DNA of 64,000 nucleotides, taken from NCBI RefSeq assembly GCF_004682055.1, contig NZ_QUZU01000011.1:105964-169963 (forward strand), in the 5' to 3' direction. A program made the position numbers and the translations under genes. Within the stretch, counting starts at the first letter, position 1. The number at the start of each line of letters is the position of its first letter. The notes below the pieces were generated by a model, which did no database searches, was not told the origin of the DNA, and saw only the letters and a program-made list of their open reading frames with translations. Below are positions 19,442 to 32,078 of the stretch, in pieces. This DNA is from Pseudomonas kairouanensis (GTDB lineage: Bacteria; Pseudomonadota; Gammaproteobacteria; Pseudomonadales; Pseudomonadaceae).

Positions 19442-19990
19442 TTGGACGTCGGCGAACGACTGCAATCCATCCGTAAACTGAAGGGTCTTTCCCAGCGTGA
19501 GCTCGCCAAGCGCGCGGGTGTCACCAACAGCACCATTTCGATGATCGAAAAAAACAGCGTCAGTCCCTCGATCAGCTCCTTGCGCAAGGTGCTGGGCGGC
19601 ATCCCCATGTCCATGGTCGAGTTTTTTTCCGAGGAGATCCTCCAGGAAATACCGACGCAGATCGTCTATAAAGCCAATGAGCTGATCGACATCTCTGACG
19701 GCGCCGTCACCATGAAACTGGTAGGCCGAGCACACCCCAGCCGGGCGATTGCGTTTCTCAACGAAATCTACCCGCCGGGCGCCGACACCGGCGAAGAAAT
19801 GCTCACCCACGAAGGCGAGGAAACCGGGATCCTGGTGGAAGGACGCCTGGAGTTGGTGGTCGGTCTTGAAACTTTTGTGCTCGAAGCTGGCGATAGCTAC
19901 TACTTTGAAAGCACCAAGCCCCATCGTTTTCGCAACCCGTTCGATGTGCCGGCGCGACTAATCAGCGCAGCCACACCCGCGAACTTTTAA
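19442..19990 (+). CDS. XRE-cupin transcriptional regulator (PuuR-like)
   Basis: A 182-residue regulator with an N-terminal XRE helix-turn-helix (GERLQSIRKLKGLSQRELAK, then NSTISMIEKNSVSPSISSL) and a C-terminal cupin (HEGEETGILVEGRLELVVGL, LEAGDSYYFESTKPHRF). It begins with TTG at 19442; AGGAGG lies 8 bases before it and no better start exists. The domain order is that of PuuR, which represses putrescine catabolism in E. coli, and the neighbouring amine genes suggest a similar job, as for P. aeruginosa PA5301. Confidence 0.9.
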   Translation: MDVGERLQSIRKLKGLSQRELAKRAGVTNSTISMIEKNSVSPSISSLRKVLGGIPMSMVEFFSEEILQEIPTQIVYKANELIDISDGAVTMKLVGRAHPSRAIAFLNEIYPPGADTGEEMLTHEGEETGILVEGRLELVVGLETFVLEAGDSYYFESTKPHRFRNPFDVPARLISAATPANF

Positions 19991-20159
19991 GAAAAGAGGC
20001 GCCCTGCCAGCGTTGCAGAGGCTCCCGTGGCTGTAACCGTGTGGCTGAATCTCCCTTTATTTAATAGGGTTGTTTCGGCCCGACGGGCTAACCGTTATAC
20101 TTTCGCCGCCTGCGAAACCGTGGCCGCAGGCGTGAATAGCCACCATTGAGGGTGAACGC

Positions 20160-20600
20160 GTGAACCTAATTATGAAAATGCTGGCTGCACCAGCAATAGT
20201 ATTGGCCCTGTCGGGCTGTGGGCAAAAAGCTGAGCCACCTGTCAGTAAAGCAAGCAGCGATGCTGTTGCCGAGCGTCTTGAGCCTGCTGGCAAGGTCTGT
20301 ATCCAGGGTGAAGAATGTAAAGGCATGGAGGTTGCGGTGGCGGCCGGTGGTGGCGGGGCGAAAACCCCGGACGACATCATCGCCAAGCACTGCAACGCCT
20401 GCCACGGCTCCGGCCTGTTGGGTGCGCCTAAAATCGGCGACACCGCCGCCTGGAAAGAACGTGCCGACCACCAGGGCGGCCTCGACGGCATCCTGGCCAA
20501 GGCAATCACCGGCATCAACGCCATGCCGCCAAAAGGCACCTGTGCGGATTGCTCGGATGACGACCTCAAGGGCGCCATCAAGAAGATGTCCGGGCTCTAA
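20160..20600 (+). CDS. cycB: Lipoprotein c5-type cytochrome
   Basis: A 146-residue class I cytochrome c. The single haem site is CNACH near residue 80; the axial methionine is likely in GINAMPPKGTC. Two more cysteines (GTCADCSDDDL) match the disulfide of cytochrome c5. The signal ends LALSGC, a lipobox, so it should be membrane-anchored in the periplasm. GTG at 20160 has GAGGG seven bases upstream; ATG at 20172 is the alternative. Position equals P. aeruginosa PA5300 (cycB). Confidence 0.9.
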   Translation: MNLIMKMLAAPAIVLALSGCGQKAEPPVSKASSDAVAERLEPAGKVCIQGEECKGMEVAVAAGGGGAKTPDDIIAKHCNACHGSGLLGAPKIGDTAAWKERADHQGGLDGILAKAITGINAMPPKGTCADCSDDDLKGAIKKMSGL

Positions 20601-20615
20601 TCAGCCGATCTTCTC

Positions 20616-20645
20616 CAAAAATGCCGCTTACGAGCGGCTTTTTTG
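20616..20645 (+). terminator. Rho-independent terminator after cytochrome gene
   Basis: GCCGCT, loop TACG, AGCGGC and a run of seven T, with A residues before the stem, 22 bases after the stop codon. Confidence 0.9.
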
Positions 20646-20737
20646 TGCCCATCAATTTTGTTTCAGTGCTGGCCATTGCAGCAAACACCCGCCACGCTCT
20701 GTCCAACCCCTAATCACGCAATGTTCAGGAGGCTCGG

Positions 20738-22660
20738 ATGGTGCAGTTGTGTTCAATCGAACAAGCAGTTGACGACGTACTGGCACGCTTGCCCGCCCAT
20801 ATCCACATGGGTATGCCCCTGGGCCTGGGCAAGCCCAACCTGTTCGCCAATGCGTTGTACCGGCGTATCGCCAAGTTGCCGCAGCGGTCGCTGACGATCT
20901 ACACCGCACTGAGCCTGGGCCGCCCGACCCTGGGTGACGGTTTGCAGAAGCGGTTTCTGGAGCCCTTTATCGAGCGGGTGTTTGGCGATTACCCCGAGCT
21001 GGATTTTCTCGCGGACCTGCACAAGGACGGCCTCCCCAAGAATATTCATGTGCAACAGTTCTTCATGCAGCCCGGCAGCCTGCTTCACAGCGCGTCGGCC
21101 CAGCAGGATTACGTGAGCAGCAACTACAGCCACGCCGCCCGCGATATCAACGCCGCCGGCTTGAACCTGGTGGCGCAGTTGGTGGCCAGCAGCAGCGAGC
21201 ACCCGGACCGCCTGAGCCTGAGTTGCAACCCCGACATCACCGTCGACCTGCTGCCGATGATCGCCAAGCGCCGTGAGGCTGGGGAAACCATCCTGATCGT
21301 CGGCCAGGTTCACACCGATTTACCCTACATGCCCGGCGATTCCGAGTTGGGCATGGATGCCTTCGATTACCTGCTGGATGAAAAAGACAGCACCACGTTG
21401 TTCTCCACGCCGAATATGCCGGTGGGGTTCCAAGACCACTTTATCGGCCTGCATGCCAGTACCCTGGTGCGCGATGGCGGCACCTTGCAGATTGGCATCG
21501 GCTCCATGGGCGATGCGCTGACCGCTGCATTACTGGCCCGTCAGGCGGACAACGAGTCTTATCGTTTGCTGCTGACGGATCTGGATGTTTACCAATGGGC
21601 ACCGCTGATCAGCCATGAAGGCGGCGTCGACCCGTTCGCCCGTGGCCTCTATGGCTGCAGCGAAATGTTCGTCAACGGCCTGTTGGTGCTGGCGGACGCG
21701 GGGATCGTGCGGCGTAAGGTTTATCCGGATGTCGCCACCCAGGAGCAGGCCAATGCGGGCCTGTTGGATGATGCAGCGCAGCCCGATGGTGTTTCGATCC
21801 ACGGTGGCTTCTTCCTCGGCCCGCGCAGTTTTTACCAGCGCTTGCAGGAAATGACCCACGCCAAACGCCTTGAATTCAACATGACCCGCATCAGCTACAT
21901 CAACGAGCTGTATGGCCAGGAAGAACTCAAGCGACTGCAACGCCAGGACGCGCGATTTATCAACAGCGCGATCATGGTGACCTTGCTGGGCGCGGGCGTG
22001 GCCGACCAGTTGGAAGACGGCCGAGTACTGAGCGGCGTAGGCGGGCAGTACAACTTCGTGGCCCAGGGGCATGCGCTGGAGGGCGCGCGGTCGATCCTGA
22101 TCTTGCGCAGCTGGCGCGAATCGGCGGGAGAGGTGAGTTCCAATATCGTCTGGGACTATGGCCACTGCACCATTCCCCGGCACCTGCGGGATATCGTCAT
22201 CACCGAGTACGGCATCGCCGATCTGCGTGGTCAGACGGATGCCAAGGTGATCGAGGCGCTGCTCAATATCACCGACTCACGTTTCCAGGCCGATTTGATC
22301 GAGCAGGCGCAAAAGGCTGGCAAGTTACCCAAAGACTTCCAGCTGGATCCGCGCTTTGCCGACAACACGCCGCAGCGGCTTCAAGGGATTCAGGCGCGGC
22401 ATCCACGGTTATTCCCGGAATATCCGCTGGGCAGCGATTTCACCGATGAGGAACGAGATCTGTTGCGGGCGCTGAACTGGCTCAAAAGCAAATTCAAGCT
22501 GACGGAGATGTTGGAGTTGGGCAAGGCGGCGTTGGATGCGCCGGAGCCGGAGGCGTTTCCAGAGCATTTGAAGCGGATGGGGTTGGATCAACCAGAAGGC
22601 CTTAAGGAGGACCTGTATCAGCGGCTTTTGCTTGCTGGCTTGCAGGCCACCACACACTAA
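20738..22660 (+). CDS. Acetyl-CoA hydrolase/CoA-transferase family protein
   Basis: A 640-residue protein of the acetyl-CoA hydrolase/transferase family. N-terminal domain: HIHMGMPLGLGKPN and later VGQVHTDLPYMPGDSELG; C-terminal domain: GIGSMGDALTAALLARQ, SGVGGQYNFVAQGHALEG and ITEYGIADLRGQTDAK, the family's conserved CoA and active-site blocks (GGQ.FV, EYG.A.LRG). It is longer than the roughly 500-residue succinyl-CoA:acetate transferases and belongs to a long subfamily often found in Pseudomonas. The acyl substrate is not deducible. AGGAGG precedes the ATG. Confidence 0.85.
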   Translation: MVQLCSIEQAVDDVLARLPAHIHMGMPLGLGKPNLFANALYRRIAKLPQRSLTIYTALSLGRPTLGDGLQKRFLEPFIERVFGDYPELDFLADLHKDGLPKNIHVQQFFMQPGSLLHSASAQQDYVSSNYSHAARDINAAGLNLVAQLVASSSEHPDRLSLSCNPDITVDLLPMIAKRREAGETILIVGQVHTDLPYMPGDSELGMDAFDYLLDEKDSTTLFSTPNMPVGFQDHFIGLHASTLVRDGGTLQIGIGSMGDALTAALLARQADNESYRLLLTDLDVYQWAPLISHEGGVDPFARGLYGCSEMFVNGLLVLADAGIVRRKVYPDVATQEQANAGLLDDAAQPDGVSIHGGFFLGPRSFYQRLQEMTHAKRLEFNMTRISYINELYGQEELKRLQRQDARFINSAIMVTLLGAGVADQLEDGRVLSGVGGQYNFVAQGHALEGARSILILRSWRESAGEVSSNIVWDYGHCTIPRHLRDIVITEYGIADLRGQTDAKVIEALLNITDSRFQADLIEQAQKAGKLPKDFQLDPRFADNTPQRLQGIQARHPRLFPEYPLGSDFTDEERDLLRALNWLKSKFKLTEMLELGKAALDAPEPEAFPEHLKRMGLDQPEGLKEDLYQRLLLAGLQATTH

Positions 22661-22679
22661 CAAACACCACAAAACCAAA

Positions 22680-22769
22680 TGTGGGAGCGGGCTTGCTCGC
22701 GAATGCGGAGTGTCAGTCAGCAGATTTACCGACTGATACACCGCATTCGCGAGCAAGCCCGCTCCCACA
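22680..22769. repeat. Paired REP (REPIN-like) inverted repeat
   Basis: Starts TGTGGGAGCGGGCTTGCTCG and ends with the reverse complement; the inner part GAATGCGG...CCGCATTC also pairs. Same family as the copy at 9323. It lies between the convergent acetyl-CoA hydrolase and xpt genes, a usual REP position. Confidence 0.85.
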
Positions 22770-22792
22770 TTTTGATCTGTGTTCGCAGCGAA

Positions 22793-25433
<2,641 letters not shown>

Positions 25434-25687
25434 ACAGAATTCAGGAGTCGTTATTCAAAAGGGCGGGCATTTTAACAGGCTGGCAGGATTCTGCTCCCTC
25501 AGAACGACAGTGTGACGTACCACTCGATCTAAATTTGCCGGTTTTGATACTTTGCCGCAGGATGTACAGGCATTTACGACTAATGTTTGTAATTTGCGTA
25601 TTTGATAACCCCTGTCATTGGTGATTATCAGGCCGCACGTCATAATGCCCGCCGCCAACGAAATCTTGCAGAGTCTAGGGAGCTAGC

Positions 25688-27352
25688 TTGTCTACGCCTG
25701 TCGAACCCTTGCGTTTGCTGCTACTGGCCGATGCGCCTGAGTGGGCAGCGTTATTGCGCGAGTGCCTGGCGCCGATGGGCGATGGGGCTGTGCTGATCAG
25801 CGCGCCAAATTGGGATTCGGTGAGTCGTTTGTTCGATGACGACCACAGCGCCGTGCTATTGACCACACCCAGCCTGCAACCCGGCCCAGGCCGTTGCAGC
25901 CTGCCGTGTGTGTTGCTGCTGGAGCAGGAACCCCTGGTTTCTCCCCTGGGTGTCAGTGATTGGCTGGTGCGGGAAGTATTGGACGCCGATACATTGCGCC
26001 GCTGCCTGCGTCACGTTCGTGAGCGTGGCCTGCTGGAAAACACCCTGCAACGCCTGGCCGAACAGGATCCTCTCACCGGCATCGCCAACCGCCAGGGTTT
26101 TCAGACCCTGCTGGCGGCTCGGCTGGCCGAGAACGAAGGGCGCGGTTTGGCCCTGGGGCACCTGGACCTCGACAACTTCCGTCATGCCAACGACGCCCTC
26201 GGCCATCAGGCCGGCGACCGGCTGATCCTGCAAGTGGTGTCACGGCTCAAGAGCCAACTCGAAGCCGGTGATCAACTGGCCCGCCTGGGCAGCGACGAGT
26301 TCGCCCTGTTGATCGACACCCGCCGGGCGCCTCAGCGCGCCGAGTGGATGGCTGAGCGCATCACCGAAGTCATGGCCGAACCCTACTGGGTGGATGGCGA
26401 AAGCCTGCTGATCGGCTGCAGCCTGGGGGTGGCCCATGCCCGCGCCCGCGCCGGTGCCGACCCGCTGATGTGGCATGCCCATATCGCCATGCAGCAGGCC
26501 AAGAGCACCCAGGGCTGCACCTTTCATATCTTCAACGAGCGCATCAACCGCAATGCCCGCAGCCTGGCCGACCTGGAAACCGAGCTGCGTCGCGCCTTGC
26601 GTCGTGATGAACTGGAGTTGCATTACCAGCCACGCCTGGACCTGGACGACGGGCGAATCGTCGGCCTGGAAGCCCTGGTGCGCTGGCGCCACGGCGAGCG
26701 TGGCCTGTTGCCGCCTAGTGAGTTTGTGCCGCTGGCCGAGCAGAGCGGATTGATCGTTCCGTTGGGTTACTGGGTGATCTCGCGTGCCTTGCGCGACATG
26801 CAGGCCTTGCGCGAACGCGGTCTGCCGCCGCTGCATATGGCGGTCAACCTGTCGTTTCGCCAGTTTCAAGACGGTCAATTGCTCTCGACCCTCAGCCGGC
26901 TGATTGCCGAGCGGGGCGTGGACGCACGCTGGCTGGAGTTCGAATTGACCGAAACCGCCGTGATGCGGCGCAGCGACTTGGTCAAGCAGACCATGGACGC
27001 ACTGGGGCGCCTCGGGGTGCGGTTCTCCCTGGATGACTTCGGCACCGGGTTCTCATCGTTCGTGCACCTCAACAGCCTGCCGATTGCCTTGTTGAAGGTG
27101 GACAAGAGCTTTGTCGGCGGCATGGAAGGGCGCGAGGAGAACCGCAAGCTGGTGCACGCCATGATCAACCTGGCGCACAACCTGAACCTGGAAGTGGTGG
27201 CGGAGGGGGTGGAAACCCCCGAGCAACTGGCGTTGCTGAGGTTGTTTGGATGTGACCAGGCCCAGGGTTACCTGATCAGCAAGCCCTTGCCGCTACCGGA
27301 GTTGGTGGAATACCTCACCTTCGGTAAAGGCCAGCAGGCGCTGCTGGGTTGA
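25688..27352 (+). CDS. GGDEF-EAL cyclic-di-GMP protein
   Basis: A 554-residue protein: N-terminal REC-like or unassigned region (1-115), a GGDEF domain (about 130-290) and an EAL phosphodiesterase domain (about 300-550). The GGDEF signature is changed to LGSDEF, which usually lowers or ends cyclase activity, while the EAL motif (LEALVRW), the EFELTETAVM block, DDFGTGFSSF and DKSFV are intact, so it is probably a phosphodiesterase. Start codon is TTG at 25688 with AGGGAG upstream. In gene order it matches P. aeruginosa PA5295 (ProE, a phosphodiesterase, from memory). Confidence 0.9.
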   Translation: MSTPVEPLRLLLLADAPEWAALLRECLAPMGDGAVLISAPNWDSVSRLFDDDHSAVLLTTPSLQPGPGRCSLPCVLLLEQEPLVSPLGVSDWLVREVLDADTLRRCLRHVRERGLLENTLQRLAEQDPLTGIANRQGFQTLLAARLAENEGRGLALGHLDLDNFRHANDALGHQAGDRLILQVVSRLKSQLEAGDQLARLGSDEFALLIDTRRAPQRAEWMAERITEVMAEPYWVDGESLLIGCSLGVAHARARAGADPLMWHAHIAMQQAKSTQGCTFHIFNERINRNARSLADLETELRRALRRDELELHYQPRLDLDDGRIVGLEALVRWRHGERGLLPPSEFVPLAEQSGLIVPLGYWVISRALRDMQALRERGLPPLHMAVNLSFRQFQDGQLLSTLSRLIAERGVDARWLEFELTETAVMRRSDLVKQTMDALGRLGVRFSLDDFGTGFSSFVHLNSLPIALLKVDKSFVGGMEGREENRKLVHAMINLAHNLNLEVVAEGVETPEQLALLRLFGCDQAQGYLISKPLPLPELVEYLTFGKGQQALLG

Positions 27353-27370
27353 CCTGCAAACCCATTCAAA

Positions 27371-27398
27371 TGTGGGAGCGGGCTTGCTCGCTCCCACA
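27371..27398. repeat. Single short REP hairpin
   Basis: TGTGGGAGCG and CGCTCCCACA pair perfectly around an 8-base loop, followed by a short T run on the plus strand. It sits between convergent GGDEF-EAL and MATE genes and may serve as their terminator. Confidence 0.75.
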
Positions 27399-27419
27399 GT
27401 TTTTGACCGAACAAGGCCT

Positions 27420-28823
27420 TTATTCTGTCTGTGCGGCCTGAAATGAGGCTTGAACATCAGGCTCCTGCCGAATCATCCGCTTCATCTTCGTCTCAAACGC
27501 CCAGGTCAAACTTACCGCCGCACACGCCAGGCCCAGCGCCAAGCCCCACCACACACCGGTCGGCCCCCAGCCCAAGGTGAATGCCATTAGCCAGGCGGAT
27601 GGCGCGCCGATCAGCCAGTAGCAGCCCAAACCCACGAGGAAGGTGGTCTTGGCGTCTTTCAGCCCGCGAATGCAACCCATGGCGATGGTCTGCACGCCGT
27701 CGAACAACTCAAACCACGCCGCCACGGCCAATAGGCTGACGGCCAGTACGATCACGTCGTGGAACGCCGGGTCGTCATGGTCCAGGAACAGTCCGATCAA
27801 CGGGTCGGAAAACAACCACAGTACGACGGCGAATCCCAACATCACCAATGCACCAAAGCCGATGCCGACTCGCCCGGCCAGGCGCGCTTGCAACAGTTGC
27901 CCGGCACCGTAATGCTGGCCGATGCGCATGGTCACCGCGTAGGACATGCCCGCGGGCACCATGAACGCCACCGAGACGATCTGCAGGGCAATCTGATGCG
28001 CTGCCAATTGCGTGCTGCCCATGGTGCCCATGCACAACGCGGCAAAGGCGAACAGCCCGACTTCCACCGCATAGGTGCCGCCAATCGGCAGGCCCAGGCG
28101 CCAGAGTTCGCGCAGGTATTGGGTATTCAGGCGCAGCAGGCCAGTACTCAATGGGTAGGCAGCGTATGTGCGGTTGCTGCGGATGTACCACATCAGCGCC
28201 AACGCCATGCCGTTGGCGACAATGGCGGTGACCAGGCCGATGCCTACCAGGCCGAGCTTGGGCAGGCCGAACATGCCTTCGATCAAGGCGTGGTTGAGCA
28301 GGTAGTTGAGCACGGTGCCGCACAGGCTGATCACCATCACCGGGGTGGCCTTGCCGATGGCGCTGGTGAACCCGCGCAAGGCCATGAAGCTGAGGTAACC
28401 GGGCAGGGCGAACGGCAGGATCGTCAGGAACTGCCCTGCCGCGTGCACGTTGGTTTCGGTCTGCCCGAACATCAGCAGCAGTGGCTTGAGGTTCCACAGC
28501 AGCAAGCCGGCCGCCAGGGCCATCAGCCAGGCGAGCCACAGCCCGGCCTGGGTCAGGCGGGTGGCGCCTTCGATATCGCCCGCGCCGTGACGGATCGCTA
28601 CCAGGGTGCCCACGGCGGCAATCACGCCGATGCAGAAGATCGATACGAACGAATAGCTGGCCGCGCCCAGGCCGCCACCGGCCAAGGCTTCGGGGCTCAG
28701 GCGCGCCATCATCAGCGTGTCGGTCAACACCATCAGCATGTGCGCCAACTGTGAGGCAATCAACGGCCCCGACAGCCGTAGGATGGCCCAGAGTTCGGTA
28801 CGTGCCGGATGCTGCATGATCAT
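27420..28823 (-). CDS. MATE-family multidrug efflux protein (NorM/PmpM type)
   Basis: About 467 residues with twelve hydrophobic segments and the MATE two-repeat layout: HMLMVLTDTLMMARLSPEAL near the N-terminus and LYHQ/AAHQ-like TQLAAHQIALQIVSVAFMVP in the second half. MATE proteins export cationic drugs in exchange for H+ or Na+. P. aeruginosa has a MATE gene at the same place (PA5294). The start is uncertain among TTG 28832, ATG 28823 and ATG 28817. Confidence 0.88.
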   Translation of the reverse strand: MIMQHPARTELWAILRLSGPLIASQLAHMLMVLTDTLMMARLSPEALAGGGLGAASYSFVSIFCIGVIAAVGTLVAIRHGAGDIEGATRLTQAGLWLAWLMALAAGLLLWNLKPLLLMFGQTETNVHAAGQFLTILPFALPGYLSFMALRGFTSAIGKATPVMVISLCGTVLNYLLNHALIEGMFGLPKLGLVGIGLVTAIVANGMALALMWYIRSNRTYAAYPLSTGLLRLNTQYLRELWRLGLPIGGTYAVEVGLFAFAALCMGTMGSTQLAAHQIALQIVSVAFMVPAGMSYAVTMRIGQHYGAGQLLQARLAGRVGIGFGALVMLGFAVVLWLFSDPLIGLFLDHDDPAFHDVIVLAVSLLAVAAWFELFDGVQTIAMGCIRGLKDAKTTFLVGLGCYWLIGAPSAWLMAFTLGWGPTGVWWGLALGLACAAVSLTWAFETKMKRMIRQEPDVQASFQAAQTE

Positions 28824-28973
28824 CACGCTCAAAGAGTCAGAAGGTTGTGGAAGGGTTGATTCTCGGCGCTCTCAGCCCGTTGCACAAAGGGATAAAAGCG
28901 ATGGTTCGCATGACTAAAACTCATGCCTGTTGAATCTGGTAGGGTGCGGCATTGCTCTGTGGGAGTTTTCCAG

Positions 28974-29891
28974 ATGTCTCGTCGTCTTCCGCCGCTCTAT
29001 GCCCTGCGTGCTTTTGAGGCGGCATCGCGGCACAACTCGTTCACCCGGGCGGCAGAAGAGCTGTCGATTACCCAAAGTGCCGTGAGCCGACATATCCGCA
29101 CGCTTGAGGATCACTTCGCCTGCCGGCTGTTCCAGCGCAGCGGGCGCACCTTGCAGCTCACCGAGGCGGCGCGCCTGCTGCTGCCCGGCGTGCGCGAGGG
29201 TTTCGCCGCGCTGGAACGTGCCTGCCATACCTTGAACGCCGAAGATGACATCCTGCGCATGAAGGCGCCGTCTACCTTGACCATGCGTTGGCTGCTGGCG
29301 CGGCTCAGTCGGTTCCGGGCGTTGCAGCCGGGCAACGAAGTGCAACTGACCAGTGCGTGGATGAGCGTGGACGAAGTGGACTTCAACCAAGAGCCCTTCG
29401 ACTGCGCGGTACTGTTGAGCTACGGACACTTCCCCGCCGATTGGGAGGCTTGCTACCTGTTTCCCGAGTTGTTGATTCCTGTGGGGGCGCCGAATTTGCT
29501 GGATGATGGCCCTTGGGACGCCGAGCGCCTGGCGACCGCCGAACTGCTGCATCCCACGCCTGATCGGCGGGACTGGCGCAACTGGCTGGAACGCATGGGG
29601 CTGTCATCGCGGATATCGCTCAAGGGTGGGCAGGTGTTCGATACGTTGGAACTGGGCATGATCGCTGCCGCCCGGGGCTACGGCGTGTCTATGGGCGATT
29701 TGCTGATGGTGGCCGAGGACGTGGCCCAAGGACGGCTGAGCCTGCCGTGGCCGACCGCTGTGGCCAGCGGGGAAAATTACTATCTGGTATGGCCGAAAAC
29801 CCGTCCCGGCGGTGAGCGTTTGCGACGGTTGGCGGACTTTCTCCAGAGCGAGGTCAAGGCCATGGAACTGCCGCCCGTTGAACGCCTGTAA
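28974..29891 (+). CDS. LysR-family regulator (GcvA/AmpR-like)
   Basis: A 305-residue LysR regulator. The N-terminal helix-turn-helix is typical of the GcvA group: PPLYALRAFEAASRHNSFTR followed by AAEELSITQSAVSRHIRTLE. The effector domain holds LTSAWMSVDEVDFNQEPFDC. The ATG at 28974 gives the standard length; the open frame runs 17 codons upstream without support. It is divergent from the MATE gene with 150 bases between and may regulate it; ligand unknown. Confidence 0.9.
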   Translation: MSRRLPPLYALRAFEAASRHNSFTRAAEELSITQSAVSRHIRTLEDHFACRLFQRSGRTLQLTEAARLLLPGVREGFAALERACHTLNAEDDILRMKAPSTLTMRWLLARLSRFRALQPGNEVQLTSAWMSVDEVDFNQEPFDCAVLLSYGHFPADWEACYLFPELLIPVGAPNLLDDGPWDAERLATAELLHPTPDRRDWRNWLERMGLSSRISLKGGQVFDTLELGMIAAARGYGVSMGDLLMVAEDVAQGRLSLPWPTAVASGENYYLVWPKTRPGGERLRRLADFLQSEVKAMELPPVERL

Positions 29892-30047
29892 TGGCGAGAT
29901 ACACATCGCCGTGCAATCGTTTGCGTCATACCCCTGCAATACGCTCAAGTATTGATCGCGCCCGCCGAAGTAGGTGTGTTGGAACCATCGTGCACCAACG
30001 CTTCCCACTAGATAATTTGCCGAGCAACGCTATGAGATCAGGATGAT

Positions 30048-30063
30048 CCTGGCCTCGGCCAGG
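30048..30063 (+). promoter_or_regulatory. Hairpin overlapping chemoreceptor ribosome site
   Basis: CCTGGCC-TC-GGCCAGG is a near-perfect palindrome whose right arm includes the first bases of AGGAG, the ribosome site for the ATG at 30071. If it forms in RNA it would hide the site and lower translation. Confidence 0.35.
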
Positions 30064-30070
30064 AGCTGTC

Positions 30071-32047
30071 ATGTCTCAACCTCGCGCTCGGATTGCTTCC
30101 CAGCTAGGCCTCGCGTTAGCCGTGATTCTGGCTGTCGTGATCAGCGGCAGTACCGTGTTTGCCCTGCGTTCCCTCGATTCTGCCAACCTCGACACACGCG
30201 AGGAGCACCTGGCCAGCGAGGCACGTTTGCTCGCTGACCAACTCAATACCTTCCACAGCACCTTGCGCGAAAGTACCCAGCGTTTGAGTGGGCTGTTTGA
30301 AAAGCGCTTCGGCGCTGGCTTGAGTGTGCGAGCGGACCAGCCGGTGACCGTGGCGGGCGTACAAACGCCTGGGTTGTACCTGGGCGGCGATGTGGTGAAC
30401 AACGATTTCGGTGAAGTCGATGAGTTCAAGGACACTTCCGGCGGCGTGGCCACCGTGTTTGTGCGCTCGGGCGAGGACTTCATCCGTATCAGCACTTCCT
30501 TGACCAAGCAGGATGGCAGCCGCGCCATCGGCACTGTGCTGGATCACCAGCACCCGGCCTATCAACGTTTGCTGGCCGGGCAGAGCTACGTCGGCCGAGC
30601 GGTGCTGTTCGAACGTTCCTACATGACCCAATACACACCGGTGCGCGATGCTGCCGGCAAGGTCATCGCGGTGTTGTTCGTCGGCTTCGACTACACCGAC
30701 GCACAGAACGCCCAGTTCGATAACCTCAAGCGCTTCCGCATCGGCAAGACCGGCTCGCTGGCCCTGCTGGATGAGCAAAAGCGATGGCTGGTGCCGCCGG
30801 CTGGCGTGCAGGCGCTGGACCAAGCTGTCCCGGTGATGCTCGACCTGGCCAAGACGCCGGGTGCAGGGCATTTCTGGACGGATAAAAACGAAGACTTCTA
30901 CAGCGTCGCAGTGCCATTCGACGGCGGCCCGTGGTCGGTTGTGGCGAGCATGCCGAAGGCGGAAATCCGTGAAGTCACCTGGGCCGTGGGTATTCGCCTG
31001 GTGATTGGCAGCGTGTTGGCAATGTTGTTTGCGGTCGGTGCTGCGGTGTGGCTGCTGCGAAGCAAGTTGCAGCCTCTGAGCGACCTGGTGCGCCAGGCCG
31101 AAGCCTTGGGCGCTGGTGATTTGAGCGCACGCTTGAACGTGTCCAGCCATGACGAGATCGGCCAGTTGGCGCGCAGCTTCAACCAGATGGGCGAAGCGTT
31201 GTCGACCATGGTTTCCCACATTCGCAAGGCGGCCGAAGAGGTCAACAGCCGCGCCCAGGCGTTGTCCGGTTTGTCCGGTGGTGCTTATGAAGGCATGGAG
31301 CAGCAGTCCGGCGAGATCACCAGCATGGCCGGCGCGGTGGAAGAATTCAGCGCCACGTCGCTGAACATTGCCGACAACATGGGCAATACCGAACGCCTGG
31401 CTCAGGAAAACGCCCAGCAAACGCGGATTGGTCGTACGTCGATGCAAGAGGCGTCGTCGTCTCTTGAACACATCGCCACGGCTTTGAACAGCACGGCCAC
31501 GGTGATCAACACCTTGGGCCAGCGCTCCCAGGAAATCGGTGGGATCGTTGGCGTGATTACCTCGATTGCCGACCAGACCAACCTGCTGGCACTCAACGCC
31601 GCCATCGAAGCCGCTCGCGCCGGTGAGCAGGGCCGAGGGTTTGCCGTGGTCGCCGATGAAGTGCGCAACCTGGCGTCACGCACCCGAGAGGCTACCGACG
31701 AGATCTCCGGGATGATCCAGAGCATCCAGCAGGAAACCGGCAATGCCATCAGCACCATGGAGCATGGCAATGTGCTGATGCAGGAAGGCCTGTCGCGCAA
31801 TGCCGACGTAGCTTCGGCCTTGGCGCGTATCGATGAGCAAAGCCGCTCGGCGGGGCAGCAGTTTGCCGCGATTACCACCGCGACTCAGGAGCAAAGCAGC
31901 ACGGCGACCTTGCTGAGTAGTAATTTGCAGAGCATTGCGTTGGCCAACAGTGAGCAGCGTGAGGTGGTGTCGAATTTGGCGGTGACGGCCAAGGAGCTGG
32001 AGACCTTGGCGGCCGGCTTGCGCCATGAGGTAGACCGCTTCCGCTGA
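30071..32047 (+). CDS. Methyl-accepting chemotaxis protein with Cache sensor
   Basis: A 658-residue chemoreceptor. Order: first membrane helix (about 12-32), periplasmic double Cache-type domain (about 35-310; [25 protein letters not shown]), second helix ([20 protein letters not shown]), HAMP ([20 protein letters not shown]) and a signalling domain with the conserved hairpin tip [20 protein letters not shown]. The Cache_3/Cache_2 form often binds organic acids or amines; the ligand is not deducible. No CheB/CheR-binding pentapeptide is seen at the C-terminus. A regulatory hairpin overlaps its ribosome site. Confidence 0.92.
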   Translation: MSQPRARIASQLGLALAVILAVVISGSTVFALRSLDSANLDTREEHLASEARLLADQLNTFHSTLRESTQRLSGLFEKRFGAGLSVRADQPVTVAGVQTPGLYLGGDVVNNDFGEVDEFKDTSGGVATVFVRSGEDFIRISTSLTKQDGSRAIGTVLDHQHPAYQRLLAGQSYVGRAVLFERSYMTQYTPVRDAAGKVIAVLFVGFDYTDAQNAQFDNLKRFRIGKTGSLALLDEQKRWLVPPAGVQALDQAVPVMLDLAKTPGAGHFWTDKNEDFYSVAVPFDGGPWSVVASMPKAEIREVTWAVGIRLVIGSVLAMLFAVGAAVWLLRSKLQPLSDLVRQAEALGAGDLSARLNVSSHDEIGQLARSFNQMGEALSTMVSHIRKAAEEVNSRAQALSGLSGGAYEGMEQQSGEITSMAGAVEEFSATSLNIADNMGNTERLAQENAQQTRIGRTSMQEASSSLEHIATALNSTATVINTLGQRSQEIGGIVGVITSIADQTNLLALNAAIEAARAGEQGRGFAVVADEVRNLASRTREATDEISGMIQSIQQETGNAISTMEHGNVLMQEGLSRNADVASALARIDEQSRSAGQQFAAITTATQEQSSTATLLSSNLQSIALANSEQREVVSNLAVTAKELETLAAGLRHEVDRFR

Positions 32048-32078
32048 CACCTCGCAATTCAAGTGTGGGAGAGGTTTG

